Part shown: piece after piece, positions 45,456 to 55,136 of the stretch
Numbering within the stretch: the stretch's first letter is position 1
How the letters are laid out: each line of letters begins with the position of its first letter
Assembly: GCF_018324385.1 (NCBI RefSeq)
Contig: NZ_AP019536.1
Coordinates: forward strand, 1,736,001 to 1,800,000
Direction: 5' to 3'
Origin: Ferrigenium kumadai
GTDB lineage: Bacteria > Pseudomonadota > Gammaproteobacteria > Burkholderiales > Gallionellaceae
DNA: 64,000 bases
Program-made: the position numbers and the translations under genes
The notes under the pieces: model-generated
Seen by the model: the letters and a program-made list of their open reading frames with translations, nothing else
Told to the model about the DNA's origin: nothing
Database searches by the model: none

Positions 45456-46349
45456 TCAGTCGCGCACCTCGAGCTCGCCGATGCGCGACTCGCCGGCCTC
45501 CGCGCCAGGAAAGGCGGCAATGTCCATCTGCATCTCGAGCCAGTCCAGCCATTCGTCCATGCCCTCGCCGGTGCGTGCAGAAAGGACGATGGCGCGGATG
45601 CCGGGATTGACCCGGCGCGCATATTCGATGGCGAGAGAGACGTCGAAATCGAGGTGGGGCAGCAGATCGGACTTGTTGAGCAGCATCAGATCCGCAGCGG
45701 CGAACATGTCGGGATACTTCAGCGGCTTGTCCTCGCCCTCTGTCACCGACAGGATCGCGACCTTGTGCGCCTCGCCGAGATCGAAGGAAGCCGGGCACAC
45801 CAGGTTGCCCACGTTCTCGATCAGCAGCAGACTGTTGTCCCTGGGCCGCAGCTGCTCCAGCGCATGGCCCACCATGTGCGCATCCAGATGGCAGCCGCGC
45901 CCGGTGTTGATCTGCAGCGCGGGAACGCCTGTGGCGCGGATGCGGTCGGCATCCAGCGAAGTCTGCTGGTCGCCCTCGATCACGCAGACCGGATAGCGCT
46001 CTTGCAAGGCCCCGACGGTGCGCACCAGCAACGTGGTCTTTCCGGAACCCGGACTCGAAACCAGATTGAGTGCAAAAATGCCATGCGCGCGGAAATAGTT
46101 GCGATTCGCCGCGGCATAGGCATCGTTCTTGGCGAGAATGTCCTGCTCGACCTTGACCATGCGTGCCTGGCTCATGCCGGGCGCATGCGCATGGGCAGGC
46201 CCCAGGCCATAGTGAATATCGTGGCGGTGATGATGAGCACCACCGCTATGTGAATGCGCCGTGCCGTCGGCATGGACGTGGAAACGCATGTGATTCCCCG
46301 TACCTTCGATTTTCGCTTCCTCACCGCTGCAGCCGCATACCGTACACAT
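45456..46349 (-). CDS. hypB: Hydrogenase nickel-incorporation GTPase HypB
   Basis: A protein of 297 residues. The N-terminus [10 protein letters not shown] holds the high-affinity nickel site. It is followed by a His-rich stretch (about 20-50) with [13 protein letters not shown] and AHAHAP, suggesting nickel storage. The GTPase has [11 protein letters not shown] (P-loop), [14 protein letters not shown] and [10 protein letters not shown]. It delivers nickel to the hydrogenase with HypA. ATG at 46349 gives the family N-terminus. Confidence 0.96.
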   Translation of the reverse strand: MCTVCGCSGEEAKIEGTGNHMRFHVHADGTAHSHSGGAHHHRHDIHYGLGPAHAHAPGMSQARMVKVEQDILAKNDAYAAANRNYFRAHGIFALNLVSSPGSGKTTLLVRTVGALQERYPVCVIEGDQQTSLDADRIRATGVPALQINTGRGCHLDAHMVGHALEQLRPRDNSLLLIENVGNLVCPASFDLGEAHKVAILSVTEGEDKPLKYPDMFAAADLMLLNKSDLLPHLDFDVSLAIEYARRVNPGIRAIVLSARTGEGMDEWLDWLEMQMDIAAFPGAEAGESRIGELEVRD

Positions 46350-46357
46350 GATTTCCC

Positions 46358-46699
46358 CTATTCGATTTCCAATTCCTTGACGCGCATCGCCACGCCTTCG
46401 TCCATCCGCAAGCGAAAACCGCCGCATTCCGGACAGGGATCGCTGCGCGCCGCAAGCGGCACCAGCTGCCCGCAATCGAAGCACCATGCCTGCCCGTCCT
46501 GTTCAAGGATATCCAGCGCAGCGCCTTCGGCCAAGGTGCCGCTGGCTACCTCGTCGAAGCAGAAGCGTATCGCCTCGGGCTCGACGCCGGACAGCTTGCC
46601 GATCTCCAGCCGCACGGTCTTGACCCGCTGATATCCATCTCTGCGCGCGCGGTAATCAACCAAGTCCACTACACTCTCAGCCAGCGACATTTCATGCAT
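46358..46699 (-). CDS. hypA: Hydrogenase nickel-incorporation protein HypA
   Basis: A protein of 113 residues beginning [18 protein letters not shown], with the nickel-binding His2. The zinc site has CFDCGQ and CPECGG. ATG at 46699 is certain from the N-terminal motif. It lies 8 bp before hypB and 29 bp after hupE. Confidence 0.96.
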   Translation of the reverse strand: MHEMSLAESVVDLVDYRARRDGYQRVKTVRLEIGKLSGVEPEAIRFCFDEVASGTLAEGAALDILEQDGQAWCFDCGQLVPLAARSDPCPECGGFRLRMDEGVAMRVKELEIE

Positions 46700-46728
46700 G
46701 TGACATTTCCTCTTCATAAAGTGAAGGA

Positions 46729-47316
46729 TCAGGCCGCGAACCAGAGATAGCCTCCGGCCATCGCCACAGCTGCGCCCACAAAGCGCAGCAGCTGTGCCCG
46801 CGCCAGCATGCCGAAGGTGAAACCGGACAGGTGCAGCAAGGCGCTCGCCGCCATGAAGCCCAGCGCATATGCAAGCGCGGAAGTGCACGGCGACATCTCG
46901 GCACCGTGCGCGTAGCCGTGGAAGAGCGCAAACATCCCGACGATGGCAGCACTCAACGCCAGCGGCAAACGGACTGCAGCGGCGATCAGCAAGCCCAGCG
47001 CCAGCAGCGACATGATGATCCCTGTCTCGACGAAAGGAACTGCGATCTCCGCCATGCCCAGCAACCCTCCCAGCGCCATGACAGCCACGAAAGAGAGCGG
47101 CACCAGCCAGGCCGCGCGCCCGCCCATCTGCGCAGCCCACAGGCCGACTGCGACCATGGCGCACAAGTGATCCAGGCCGCTGAAGGGATGCACCAGCCCA
47201 TGTGCTAATCCACCCGACCCGCCCGGATGCGCGTAGGCCAGCGACGGCAACGCGCCGAGCAGCAGCGTCAAACAGGCCGCGCGGACAATCGGGTTGTTAC
47301 GCGATGAGATTTTCAT
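46729..47316 (-). CDS. hupE: HupE/UreJ-family nickel permease
   Basis: A protein of 195 residues. A signal-like N-terminus ends ALPSLAYAHPGG. It is followed by the His motif HGLVHPFSGLDHLCAM near residue 40-55 and about six membrane helices, with FALFHGYAHGAEM near 130. It should import nickel for the hydrogenase. The start at 47316 places it as first gene of the hyp operon; the upstream 249-bp gap holds inverted repeats. Confidence 0.93.
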   Translation of the reverse strand: MKISSRNNPIVRAACLTLLLGALPSLAYAHPGGSGGLAHGLVHPFSGLDHLCAMVAVGLWAAQMGGRAAWLVPLSFVAVMALGGLLGMAEIAVPFVETGIIMSLLALGLLIAAAVRLPLALSAAIVGMFALFHGYAHGAEMSPCTSALAYALGFMAASALLHLSGFTFGMLARAQLLRFVGAAVAMAGGYLWFAA

Positions 47317-47565
47317 GGCTGTTCCTTGTAAGGATTGCGTGGCGCGACGCCCAAAAATACCGCGAATCATTCGCGCACGGCAATCGATTTTTCGGGGGAG
47401 ACTGTATCCGTCCGCCAGTAGTTGTTGAATACGCACAAACCCGTATTCATTTTCGGGGGGCCGAGTATTTGCAGCTCTTCTCGCAATGAGCTTCGATCTT
47501 AACTTTGCCGCATCAATATTTGCTATCGTGTGACTCTCATCCACGAGCAACCACGAGGTCAGCAG
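47317..47565. promoter_or_regulatory. Divergent control region of hupE-hyp operon and ald
   Basis: This gene-free gap holds CGCGAAT-C-ATTCGCG (47361-47375, perfect arms of seven). It also holds GAATACG-(8)-CGTATTC (47427-47448, perfect arms of seven) and two copies of ATTTTCGGGGG. These are candidate binding sites for regulators of the divergent units. No confident sigma-70 promoter could be picked, and no sigma-54 -24/-12 element was recognised. GAGG precedes the ald ATG. Confidence 0.45.
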
Positions 47566-48678
47566 ATGAAGATCGGCATCCCCAAGGAGATCAAGACCAA
47601 CGAGAACCGCGTTGCGGTCGTCCCTTCCGGCGTCGAGGCGCTGATCGCCGCCGGACACGAAGTGCTGGTGGAACAGGGCGCCGGGCTGGGAAGCGGATTT
47701 AACGACGAGCAATACGCCGCGGCAGGGGCGCGCATCGCGCCAGAAGCCGGTGCGGTATGGGCCGAGGCCGAGCTCATCGTCAAGGTGAAGGAACCGATCG
47801 AACCGGAGTGGAAGCGCATCAGGCCGGGACAGGTGCTGTTCACCTACTTCCACTTCGCCGCCGACAGAAAACTGACCGAAGCGCACCTCGCCTCCGGCGC
47901 GACCTGCATCGCCTACGAGACGGTCGAGCTGCCCTCGCGCGAACTGCCCCTGCTCACGCCGATGTCGGAAGTGGCGGGACGCATGGCGGTGCAACAAGGC
48001 GCCAAGTACCTCGAGAATATCTACGGCGGGCGCGGCATCCTGCTCGGCGGCGTGCCCGGCGTGGCGCCTGCGAGAGTATCCATCCTCGGCGGCGGCACGG
48101 TGGGACACAACGCCGCGAAGATGGCGGCAGGGCTGGGCGCGCACGTCACCATCCTCGACACCTCGCTGGAACGGCTGCGCTACCTCAGCGACGTGATGCC
48201 GCCCAATGTGCAACTGCTGTTCTCGAACCGGCACGCAGTGCAGGAACAACTCGCCGAGGCCGACCTCGTCGTCGGCGGCGTGCTGATTCCAGGCGCGCTC
48301 ACGCCCAAGCTCATCCGACGCGAAGACCTCAAGAGCATGCATCCCGGCGCGGTGATCGTGGACGTTGCCGTCGACCAGGGCGGCTGCGCCGAGACCACGC
48401 ACCCCACCACCCACGAAAATCCTACCTACATCGTGGACGGCATCATCCACTACGCCGTCGCCAACATGCCCGGCGGCGTGCCGCGCACCTCCACCCTCGC
48501 CCTCACCAACGCCACGCTGCCCTACGTGCTGCAACTGGCGAACAAGGGATGGAAGCAGGCATTGCGCGATAACGGCGCGCTGCAAAAGGGACTGAACATC
48601 GTGGACGGCAAGATCACCCACCAGGCCGTGGCCGCGGCCTTCGGGACGTTCATGCATGATGCGGGGGCGTTTCTGTAA
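47566..48678 (+). CDS. ald: Alanine dehydrogenase
   Basis: A protein of 370 residues. It begins [20 protein letters not shown]. The pyruvate-binding Lys and His lie in VKVKEPI and FTYFHFAAD, and the NAD Rossmann motif is [19 protein letters not shown], near residue 170-190. It interconverts L-alanine with pyruvate and ammonia using NAD. It appears monocistronic and is divergent from the hydrogenase maturation operon. No Lrp/AldR regulator gene is adjacent. Confidence 0.96.
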   Translation: MKIGIPKEIKTNENRVAVVPSGVEALIAAGHEVLVEQGAGLGSGFNDEQYAAAGARIAPEAGAVWAEAELIVKVKEPIEPEWKRIRPGQVLFTYFHFAADRKLTEAHLASGATCIAYETVELPSRELPLLTPMSEVAGRMAVQQGAKYLENIYGGRGILLGGVPGVAPARVSILGGGTVGHNAAKMAAGLGAHVTILDTSLERLRYLSDVMPPNVQLLFSNRHAVQEQLAEADLVVGGVLIPGALTPKLIRREDLKSMHPGAVIVDVAVDQGGCAETTHPTTHENPTYIVDGIIHYAVANMPGGVPRTSTLALTNATLPYVLQLANKGWKQALRDNGALQKGLNIVDGKITHQAVAAAFGTFMHDAGAFL

Positions 48679-48782
48679 GGTACTCTTCGTCGGCTGTCGC
48701 CCCAAAGCCGTCATTCGCGGCCTGCTCCATTCAGGCGTACGATGCGATTGACATCCCAGTCTGCCCCAAAAAGGTGAGCATG

Positions 48783-51335
48783 ATGGATCGCCTCGACGCC
48801 ACGTTCTGGAATCTGCCGACAGAATCCCTTCAATCGCGCTTGGAGGCGACACAGGCCGGTCTGAGCCAAGATGAAGCGCTCCTACGGCATGCACGGTTCG
48901 GCCCAAACACGCTGCGTGACCATGCCGAACGGCCGATCCTCATCCAGTACCTGAGTCACTTCAAGAATCCGCTGGTGATCGTCCTTCTGGCCGCCAGCGC
49001 TGTATCCGCGCTGACCGATGAAATAACCAGCTTCGTGATCATCTGGGTCATCGTGCTGATGAGCGTAACGCTGGATTTCGTTCAGGAATACCGTGCCGGT
49101 CGCGCGGCAGACCAGTTGAAGAAGGCGGTGGCGGTACGCACCACGGTGCTGCGCGATGCCCAGCCACAGGAGATTCAGATAGAAGGCCTGGTACCGGGAG
49201 ATGTGGTACTGCTGACTGCAGGCGATCTGATCCCGGCCGACTGCCGCTTGCTCGATGCGAAAGACTTCTTCATCAACCAGGCATTGCTGACCGGGGAATC
49301 CTATCCGGTAGAAAAATTCGCCCGTGAATTGTCCGAGCCGGCGGCAGACCTCAGCCAAGCCGTGAATTCCGTGTTCATGGGCACTTCGGTCATCAGCGGG
49401 ATGGCCAAAGCCCTCGTATGCCGCACCGGCGCCGACACCGCCGTGGGCGATATCGCGGATTCGTTGCAGGTCAAGCCGCCGCCCACCGCATTCGAGCTGG
49501 GCACACAGAGCTTTGGCATGCTGATCATGCGCCTGACTTTCCTGCTGGTGTTGTTCGTGTTCCTGAACAACGCGTTCTTTCACCGCCCCTTTCTCGAATC
49601 ATTCCTGTTCGCGATCGCACTGGCCGTCGGGCTGACACCGGAACTGTTGCCGATGGTGGTCACGGTGACGCTGTCGCGGGGCGCCTTGCGCATGGCAAAA
49701 AAGCAGGTGATCGTGAAACAGCTCGCCTCGATTCACAATCTGGGCAGCATGGACGTGATATGCACCGACAAGACCGGTACGCTCACCGAAGGACGCATCC
49801 GGCTGGAACGGCACCTAGACGCTCAAGGGAAAGAGAGTGAACAGGTGTTGCAACTGGCCTACCTCAACAGTTATTTCGAAACCGGGCTGAAAAGCCCGCT
49901 CGATGACGCGATCCTCGAGCACAAGGAGATCGATGCCAGCGGCTGGCGCAAGATCGACGAGGTCCCATTCGACTTCGAACGTCGGCGCGTTTCGGTACTG
50001 GTCGAGCAGGAGAAACCCGGACAGGACAAGAAACGGCTACTCGTGGTCAAAGGCTCGCCCGAGGATATCCTCAGGCTATCCACACAATATGCGGTCGGGG
50101 AATCGCAGGGCTTTAAACCGCTGGATGACCAGGCATTGGCATCCCTCCATGCCTTGCACGACAGCCTCGGCCGTGAAGGATTCAAGGTGCTCGGTATCGC
50201 GTGGCGACCGGTGGCTCAGGACCATCCGCATGCCATCGTGGATGACGAGACCGAATTGATCTTCGCCGGCTTCGCTGCATTCCTGGACTCGCCCAAAGAG
50301 AGCGCGGCACATGCACTCAAGGCGCTCGCTGCGGACGGGGTGAGCGTCAAGATCGTCACCGGCGACAGCGAGCTGGTCACCCGCTATGTGTGCGCACAAC
50401 TGAACATGCCGGTCACCGGCGTGCTGACCGGGAGCGAAATACAGCAGATGGATGATCCGACTCTTGCTGTTCGGGTGAGGGAGGCCAACCTGTTCTGTCG
50501 TGTCACCCCGATGCAGAAGAACCGCTTGATCCTGTCGCTGAAAGCGCAGGGGCGCACAGTCGGATACCTCGGTGACGGCATCAACGATGCCCCTTCGCTG
50601 CGTACTGCGGATGTCGGCATTTCGGTCGACAGCGCGGTGGATGTCGCAAAGGCGGCGGCCGACATGATCATGCTGCGGCACGACCTGAACGTGCTGCACT
50701 CGGGCGTGCGGGAGGGGCGGCGCACCTTCGCCAACATCATGAAATACATCATGATGGGGACGAGTTCGAATTTCGGGAACATGTTCAGCATGGCCGCCGC
50801 GACGCTATTCCTGCCGTTCCTGCCCATGCTGCCGTCGCAGATATTGCTCAACAACCTGCTCTACGATATCTCGGAACTTCCGATTCCCATGGATAACGTA
50901 GACAACGCCTATCTGTCGCAACCCAGGCAATGGGACACGACCTTCATACGCAACTTCATGTGGGTCGTCGGGCCGGTCAGCTCGATATTCGATTTCCTGA
51001 CGTTCTACATCCTGCTGAAGGTTTTCGGGGCCGGTGAAGAGCTGTTCCACACCGGCTGGTTCATCGAATCCTTCGCCACCCAGGTCATGGTGATCTTTGT
51101 CATCCGTACCCGGGGAAACCCTTTCAAGAGTCGACCGAACCTTGCGCTGACCGTCACTTCCTTGGCGGTCGTATTGATAGCAATGGCGCTGCCGTTCACA
51201 CCATTCGCGGCGCACCTGGGCTTCGTTGCGCCTCCGCCACTGTTCTTCCTGATCCTGCTGGCCATGGTGCTCTGTTATCTCGTAACGGTGGAGTTTGTGA
51301 AGCAATACTTTTACCGGCATTTCACAGTGCGTTAA
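48783..51335 (+). CDS. mgtA: Magnesium-translocating P-type ATPase (MgtA/MgtB type)
   Basis: A protein of 850 residues, a type IIIB P-type ATPase. The actuator motif is LLTGESYPVEK, the phosphorylation site DKTGTLTEG (Asp near residue 326), and the hinge GDGINDAPSL. About ten membrane helices are expected, with NLLYDISELPIPMDNVD in the C-terminal half, typical of MgtA. AAGGTG at 48771-48776 sits seven bases before ATG 48783; ATG 48780 and GTG 48774 are alternatives. The upstream gap is only about 100 bp, and no Mg2+-sensing leader structure was recognised. Confidence 0.92.
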   Translation: MDRLDATFWNLPTESLQSRLEATQAGLSQDEALLRHARFGPNTLRDHAERPILIQYLSHFKNPLVIVLLAASAVSALTDEITSFVIIWVIVLMSVTLDFVQEYRAGRAADQLKKAVAVRTTVLRDAQPQEIQIEGLVPGDVVLLTAGDLIPADCRLLDAKDFFINQALLTGESYPVEKFARELSEPAADLSQAVNSVFMGTSVISGMAKALVCRTGADTAVGDIADSLQVKPPPTAFELGTQSFGMLIMRLTFLLVLFVFLNNAFFHRPFLESFLFAIALAVGLTPELLPMVVTVTLSRGALRMAKKQVIVKQLASIHNLGSMDVICTDKTGTLTEGRIRLERHLDAQGKESEQVLQLAYLNSYFETGLKSPLDDAILEHKEIDASGWRKIDEVPFDFERRRVSVLVEQEKPGQDKKRLLVVKGSPEDILRLSTQYAVGESQGFKPLDDQALASLHALHDSLGREGFKVLGIAWRPVAQDHPHAIVDDETELIFAGFAAFLDSPKESAAHALKALAADGVSVKIVTGDSELVTRYVCAQLNMPVTGVLTGSEIQQMDDPTLAVRVREANLFCRVTPMQKNRLILSLKAQGRTVGYLGDGINDAPSLRTADVGISVDSAVDVAKAAADMIMLRHDLNVLHSGVREGRRTFANIMKYIMMGTSSNFGNMFSMAAATLFLPFLPMLPSQILLNNLLYDISELPIPMDNVDNAYLSQPRQWDTTFIRNFMWVVGPVSSIFDFLTFYILLKVFGAGEELFHTGWFIESFATQVMVIFVIRTRGNPFKSRPNLALTVTSLAVVLIAMALPFTPFAAHLGFVAPPPLFFLILLAMVLCYLVTVEFVKQYFYRHFTVR

Positions 51336-51407
51336 AACCGTCACAGCCGGCCTTCCACCTCGGACATCCGCAAGTTGGAGCGCGTGTCAGGACGTCGTCG
51401 CGCCGGT

Positions 51408-51932
51408 TTATTTAACGCGACGGCTCACATCCTCTTTCAGCAACCAGGAATAATCCCGTAGCGGTCTCATTCCATCAAGCGACAGCTTCGCGGCAATGTC
51501 GCCGATGCGCAGGCCATAGCCGGCCAGCACCAGATCGGGCGCGAGCTCAGAGAGCGGGATGGCGAGGAAGGGACGTTCGAAAATATCCGGATCGGGCAAC
51601 CTGAGGTCTCCATCATCCATCGCCAGCTCGCCATACACGATGAGGTCGAGGTCTATGGTGCGCGGTGCGTATTTGTCCTGCGTCCGGATGCGCCACAGTT
51701 CATTTTCGATGGGCCGCAGCATGGCATGCTTCACCTGCACGGGACTCAACTCCGTTTCGATCTCCGCCACGCAGTTGAAATAGGGCGGCTGCTCCAGGCG
51801 CTCGAGTGCGTCGGTGCAATAGACCGTGGAGACGCCGATGAGCCGAGTCTGCCGGGCGAGGCTATGGATCGCGGCCCGCACGTTCTTCGCGGGTTCGATG
51901 TTGGAGCCGATGCCGATGAAAGCGCGGGCCAA
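51408..51932 (-). CDS. folK: HPPK, dihydropterin pyrophosphokinase
   Basis: A protein of 174 residues. The N-terminus reads ARAFIGIGSNIEPAKNVRAA after a TTG start at 51932, with GGTGAG just upstream. No in-frame ATG lies near the homology start. RTIDLDLIVYGELAMDD and RLPDPDIFERPFLAIPL are the HPPK signature and substrate loop. It pyrophosphorylates 6-hydroxymethyl-dihydropterin in folate synthesis. It follows folB with a 7-bp gap. Confidence 0.92.
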   Translation of the reverse strand: MARAFIGIGSNIEPAKNVRAAIHSLARQTRLIGVSTVYCTDALERLEQPPYFNCVAEIETELSPVQVKHAMLRPIENELWRIRTQDKYAPRTIDLDLIVYGELAMDDGDLRLPDPDIFERPFLAIPLSELAPDLVLAGYGLRIGDIAAKLSLDGMRPLRDYSWLLKEDVSRRVK

Positions 51933-51939
51933 GGCCTGC

Positions 51940-52290
51940 TCACCGCTTGCGGGTGATTTCCACCGCCACGCTCCTCGCGAAACGAAGCGCGTTCGGCTTC
52001 TCCACACACACATCGACCTGCCGCACCGCCTGATGCTCAAGGCACAGTTCCGCGATGGCCTCGGCCAGCGCCTCCACCAGGAAATATTGCGATCTTTCCG
52101 CCATGGCCAGTACGCGTTTCTTGAGCGCGCGGTAATCGACAGTGTCCCTCATGTTGTCGCTCTTGCCGGCCTGGTGGATGTCGGCATGAAGGACGAGGTT
52201 GATCACCACATCCTGCTTTTCGCGGCGCTCATCCTCGTTGATGCCAAGAATGCAGCGCACGAGCAGGTCACTAATCCTGATACGGTCCAT
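51940..52290 (-). CDS. folB: Dihydroneopterin aldolase
   Basis: A protein of 116 residues. It begins MDRIRISDLLVRCILGINEDERREKQ-type sequence (given in part), with the Tyr of VDYRALKKRV, the FLVEALAEAIAE segment and the VCVEKPNALRFA end that bears the catalytic Lys. It converts dihydroneopterin to 6-hydroxymethyl-dihydropterin. ATG at 52290 fits the family. It precedes folK, the next enzyme in the pathway. Confidence 0.93.
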   Translation of the reverse strand: MDRIRISDLLVRCILGINEDERREKQDVVINLVLHADIHQAGKSDNMRDTVDYRALKKRVLAMAERSQYFLVEALAEAIAELCLEHQAVRQVDVCVEKPNALRFARSVAVEITRKR

Positions 52291-52325
52291 ATGTTCTCCC
52301 TGTGTTCTTCCTGCGATACCGTTAA

Positions 52326-53528
52326 CTAGCGGATGAGGCCGCGCAACTTCTCTGGCGACACCGTTTCGTCCTTGCGGATCAGTTCGCGCGCCGTCTCGAC
52401 CTTGTCCCACACGTTGCACATCATCACACCCCTGACCTTGCCATCGCGAAGATAGTAGATGACGCCGGTCTCGTTCTCCTTCTGCCAGTCGGCGAAGGTC
52501 TCCAGCCGCGAATCGACCTCGCCGGTCGCCTCATAGCCGAATTCGAACAGGTCCGAGAAGAAATACGGCAGATGGGTGTAGGGCTCATGTGCGCCAGCCA
52601 TGTTGCGCCCAGCCCACCTGCCCTGAATGAGGGCATGGTCCCAATGCTCGATGCGCATAGCTTGCCCCAACACCCGGTATGGAAAGAAGGCATTGTCCCC
52701 GGCGGCATAGATATCCGGACTGGAAGTCTCGAGGTACTCGTTCACCACGATGCCGTTGCCCACCTCCAGCCCGCCGCTCCTGGCGAGCTCCAGATCAGGG
52801 ACGACGCCCACGCCGACGATGACGATGTCCGACGCGATCGTCTCGCCCTTCCATGTGCGGGTGACGAACTGGTTGCCGTTGTTGCCGAACGACACGGGCT
52901 TATCCGACGCCAGTATCCTCACGCCCTTCTCCTGATAGCGCTGCTGCACGGCCCGCCCGAGATAGTCAGGCAGCACCCGGTCGCACAGAAGTTCACCCGG
53001 AAAGATCATGGTGACGTCGAGCTTGTTGATGTTGAGCGCGGCGGCCAGCTCGGAACCGATGAATCCTCCGCCGACCACCACCGCGGACTTTCCCTCCGCG
53101 GCTTTGCCCCTGGTGTGCAGGTAATCGTCCAGGTCGCGGAAGTAACAGATGCCATCGAGATCGCCGCCGGGAATATCCAAGTGCCGCGGCTTGCAGCCCG
53201 TTGCCAGCAGCAGCTTGCCGTAGCCGTAGGTCGCGCCGCCTGCGAGGGTGATCCTCTTTGCGGCGGGATCGAGCCGCGACGCTGCAGCACCCAGCGCCAG
53301 GGCCACACCATGCGTATCGTAAAAAGCGCGGTCATGGAGAAAGATATCCTCCACGTTCTTCTTGCCGAACCACAGTTTCTTGGACAACGGCGGCCGGTCG
53401 TAGGGCAAGTGGACCTCCTCGCCGATCAGCAGGATGCTTCCTGCCGCATCGCGCTCGCGTATGCCCTCCACTGCCGAAGCACCCGCCAGCCCGCCGCCCA
53501 CAATCACGTAATCGTAATCAGATTTCAT
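52326..53528 (-). CDS. FAD-dependent NAD(P)H oxidoreductase (AIF/ferredoxin-reductase-like)
   Basis: A protein of 400 residues. The FAD motif is YVIVGGGLAGASAVEGIR, PYDRPPLSK follows near residue 43, the NAD(P)H motif is AVVVGGGFIGSELAAAL near 150, and DIYAAGDNAFF is near 275. It resembles rubredoxin/ferredoxin reductases and apoptosis-inducing-factor-like proteins. No ferredoxin or oxygenase gene is adjacent, so the electron acceptor is unknown. It lies 35 bp upstream of folB, possibly by read-through only. Confidence 0.88.
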   Translation of the reverse strand: MKSDYDYVIVGGGLAGASAVEGIRERDAAGSILLIGEEVHLPYDRPPLSKKLWFGKKNVEDIFLHDRAFYDTHGVALALGAAASRLDPAAKRITLAGGATYGYGKLLLATGCKPRHLDIPGGDLDGICYFRDLDDYLHTRGKAAEGKSAVVVGGGFIGSELAAALNINKLDVTMIFPGELLCDRVLPDYLGRAVQQRYQEKGVRILASDKPVSFGNNGNQFVTRTWKGETIASDIVIVGVGVVPDLELARSGGLEVGNGIVVNEYLETSSPDIYAAGDNAFFPYRVLGQAMRIEHWDHALIQGRWAGRNMAGAHEPYTHLPYFFSDLFEFGYEATGEVDSRLETFADWQKENETGVIYYLRDGKVRGVMMCNVWDKVETARELIRKDETVSPEKLRGLIR

Positions 53529-53892
53529 GTCGCCTCTTCACCTCGAAGAAAATTGCAGTCATGCGCAGCAAGCAAGTCGATCACTGCGCTCCATGTACCG
53601 AAAGATCGACGTTATCCATGTCTTATGCAGCGCCCATATCAATTCAACATTGAGCCGCACCTGAACAAGCCATCCGGACTCGCTGTTACGCTCTGCGGTG
53701 GGTCAGCCAGAAATGCAAAGGCGGGGCATACCGAAGTGCCATTCAGTTGCATGAATGCGGGGACAACTTAGCAAACTCCCGGACGGTTACCTATGGGGTA
53801 AACACCTACCGATGAAGGTGAGCCGAGTGCTATGAGCGGATGAATGAAACAGCGGCTCACGCCATGAAATAGGAACGGTCCGCTATTGGCAC
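53529..53892. other. Gene-free interval upstream of the FAD oxidoreductase
   Basis: 364 bp without a supportable gene. GTGAGCCG (53818-53825) and CGGCTCAC (53853-53860) are perfect inverted arms of eight around 27 bases, placed 33 bp beyond the metallophosphoesterase stop. This may be a transcript-end structure without a T-run. An imperfect GGTTACC/GGTAAAC pair lies near 53785-53805. The rest must hold the oxidoreductase promoter, which I could not pinpoint. Confidence 0.4.
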
Positions 53893-54999
53893 TCACATGC
53901 CATGCGGCGTCCTTGTTCCCCCATGCAAGGTCACGCGGAGTATCTCCGCGGGACGCCAAAGGCGCATGGGGGGGCCCCAGGTTCCCATTCCGCGGGAAAC
54001 GATGGCCGTCATCCCCTCAAACTCATAGCGCCCTTCCAGCAGCGGGAATCGTTGCTCGACCAGATAGCCGAAGGGCCATACTTGCCCGCCGTGAGTATGA
54101 CCGCTCAGTAGCAGGTTCACGCCCTTGCCGGCGACAACGTCCTCCGGCAAGGGCGCATGGGACAGAAGGACCGTGACACCCGTTGGCCGTCCCGCGAGCG
54201 CCTTCGCAAGGGAATCAGCGGCATTGTTGTTGGTGAGATCATCCACGCCCGCCAGAACGAGGCCCGGACGCAGTTCGACCCAGGTATCGCGCAGCACGTG
54301 GATACCGGCTGCTTCGAACCAGGCCGTGTTGCTCCGGTTGCCGTGAAACTCATGGTTGCCGAGAACGGCCCAGATACCCATCGGGGCAGACAAGCGCCGC
54401 AGAACCGCAAGCAATTCCTTTCCGGGGGCACCGTGCCCTTCGAACACATCGCCGAGCAGCACGACGATGTCGGGCCGCTCTTCCCGGACCTGCGCGATAC
54501 GAGCCGCGAGCCATCCTTCGCCGAGCACGGGTCCAAGATGCAGATCGGACAAGGCAACGATCACCGTGCCATCGAGTTCTCCGGGCAGCCCATCGAGGTA
54601 AACGTCATAGGACTGCACCACCGGCGGCCGCAGCCCCTGAATGAGCGCCACCGCAGAGAGCGCACCTCCGACGACAAGCGCTGCGCCGCGCAAGGTCGGA
54701 GCGAATCGAGCCAGAAAGATGCCGAAGCCGGTGGCGGCCTCCACCGCGAGCAGGGACACGGACATCAGGAACAATACGGCCATCCAGGTCATGCCCAGCA
54801 ATTCCAGCATCGCCGCCAGGCTCCCGGAATCCTCGTGAGCAGAAACGCGGCCCAGCATAAAGAGCACCCACAGGACGAACCCAAGTCCGGCCAGACCTTT
54901 GCGCGAAATGCGGCGCCTGACAAACGGCACCGAAGCGGCACGCCAGAATACATAGCCTTGCATGAGTGTGACAGCGAAGATGAGAATGACGCCGAACAC
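53893..54999 (-). CDS. Membrane-anchored metallophosphoesterase
   Basis: A protein of 368 residues. About four N-terminal membrane helices (about 1-125) precede a calcineurin-like phosphoesterase domain. The metal motifs are SDLHLGP (near 152), LLGDVFEGHG (near 182), LGNHEFHGN (near 215) and LLSGHTHGGQVW (near 300). The layout is that of the YaeI/YkuE class, some of which act on UDP-diacylglucosamine or other lipids; the substrate here is unknown. It lies 137 bp after the oxidoreductase gene at 55137. Confidence 0.88.
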   Translation of the reverse strand: MFGVILIFAVTLMQGYVFWRAASVPFVRRRISRKGLAGLGFVLWVLFMLGRVSAHEDSGSLAAMLELLGMTWMAVLFLMSVSLLAVEAATGFGIFLARFAPTLRGAALVVGGALSAVALIQGLRPPVVQSYDVYLDGLPGELDGTVIVALSDLHLGPVLGEGWLAARIAQVREERPDIVVLLGDVFEGHGAPGKELLAVLRRLSAPMGIWAVLGNHEFHGNRSNTAWFEAAGIHVLRDTWVELRPGLVLAGVDDLTNNNAADSLAKALAGRPTGVTVLLSHAPLPEDVVAGKGVNLLLSGHTHGGQVWPFGYLVEQRFPLLEGRYEFEGMTAIVSRGMGTWGPPMRLWRPAEILRVTLHGGTRTPHGM

Positions 55000-55136
55000 G
55001 TCTGCCTCCTATACCGCGCTTTTTTCTGTTGATCCGGCAGGCAGAAAGTGTCGATCTGCATCCAACTGCCTCTGCTATGGAACCGGGGCCGGCTCAGTTC
55101 TGAGGAACGGTCACCCGGAAAGTCTGGGGGCGCGTG

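Noticed and set aside
48679..48779. Possible Mg2+-sensing leader before mgtA
   Set aside because: The gap is only about 100 bp, and no leader peptide or alternative stem structures could be identified.
46729..48906. Extension of the hupE frame upstream across ald
   Set aside because: HupE homology and the signal peptide start at 47316. The upstream part is antisense to ald.
53529..53892. Short plus-strand frames in the gene-free interval
   Set aside because: They have no ribosome sites, no codon bias like the neighbours and no recognisable sequence.
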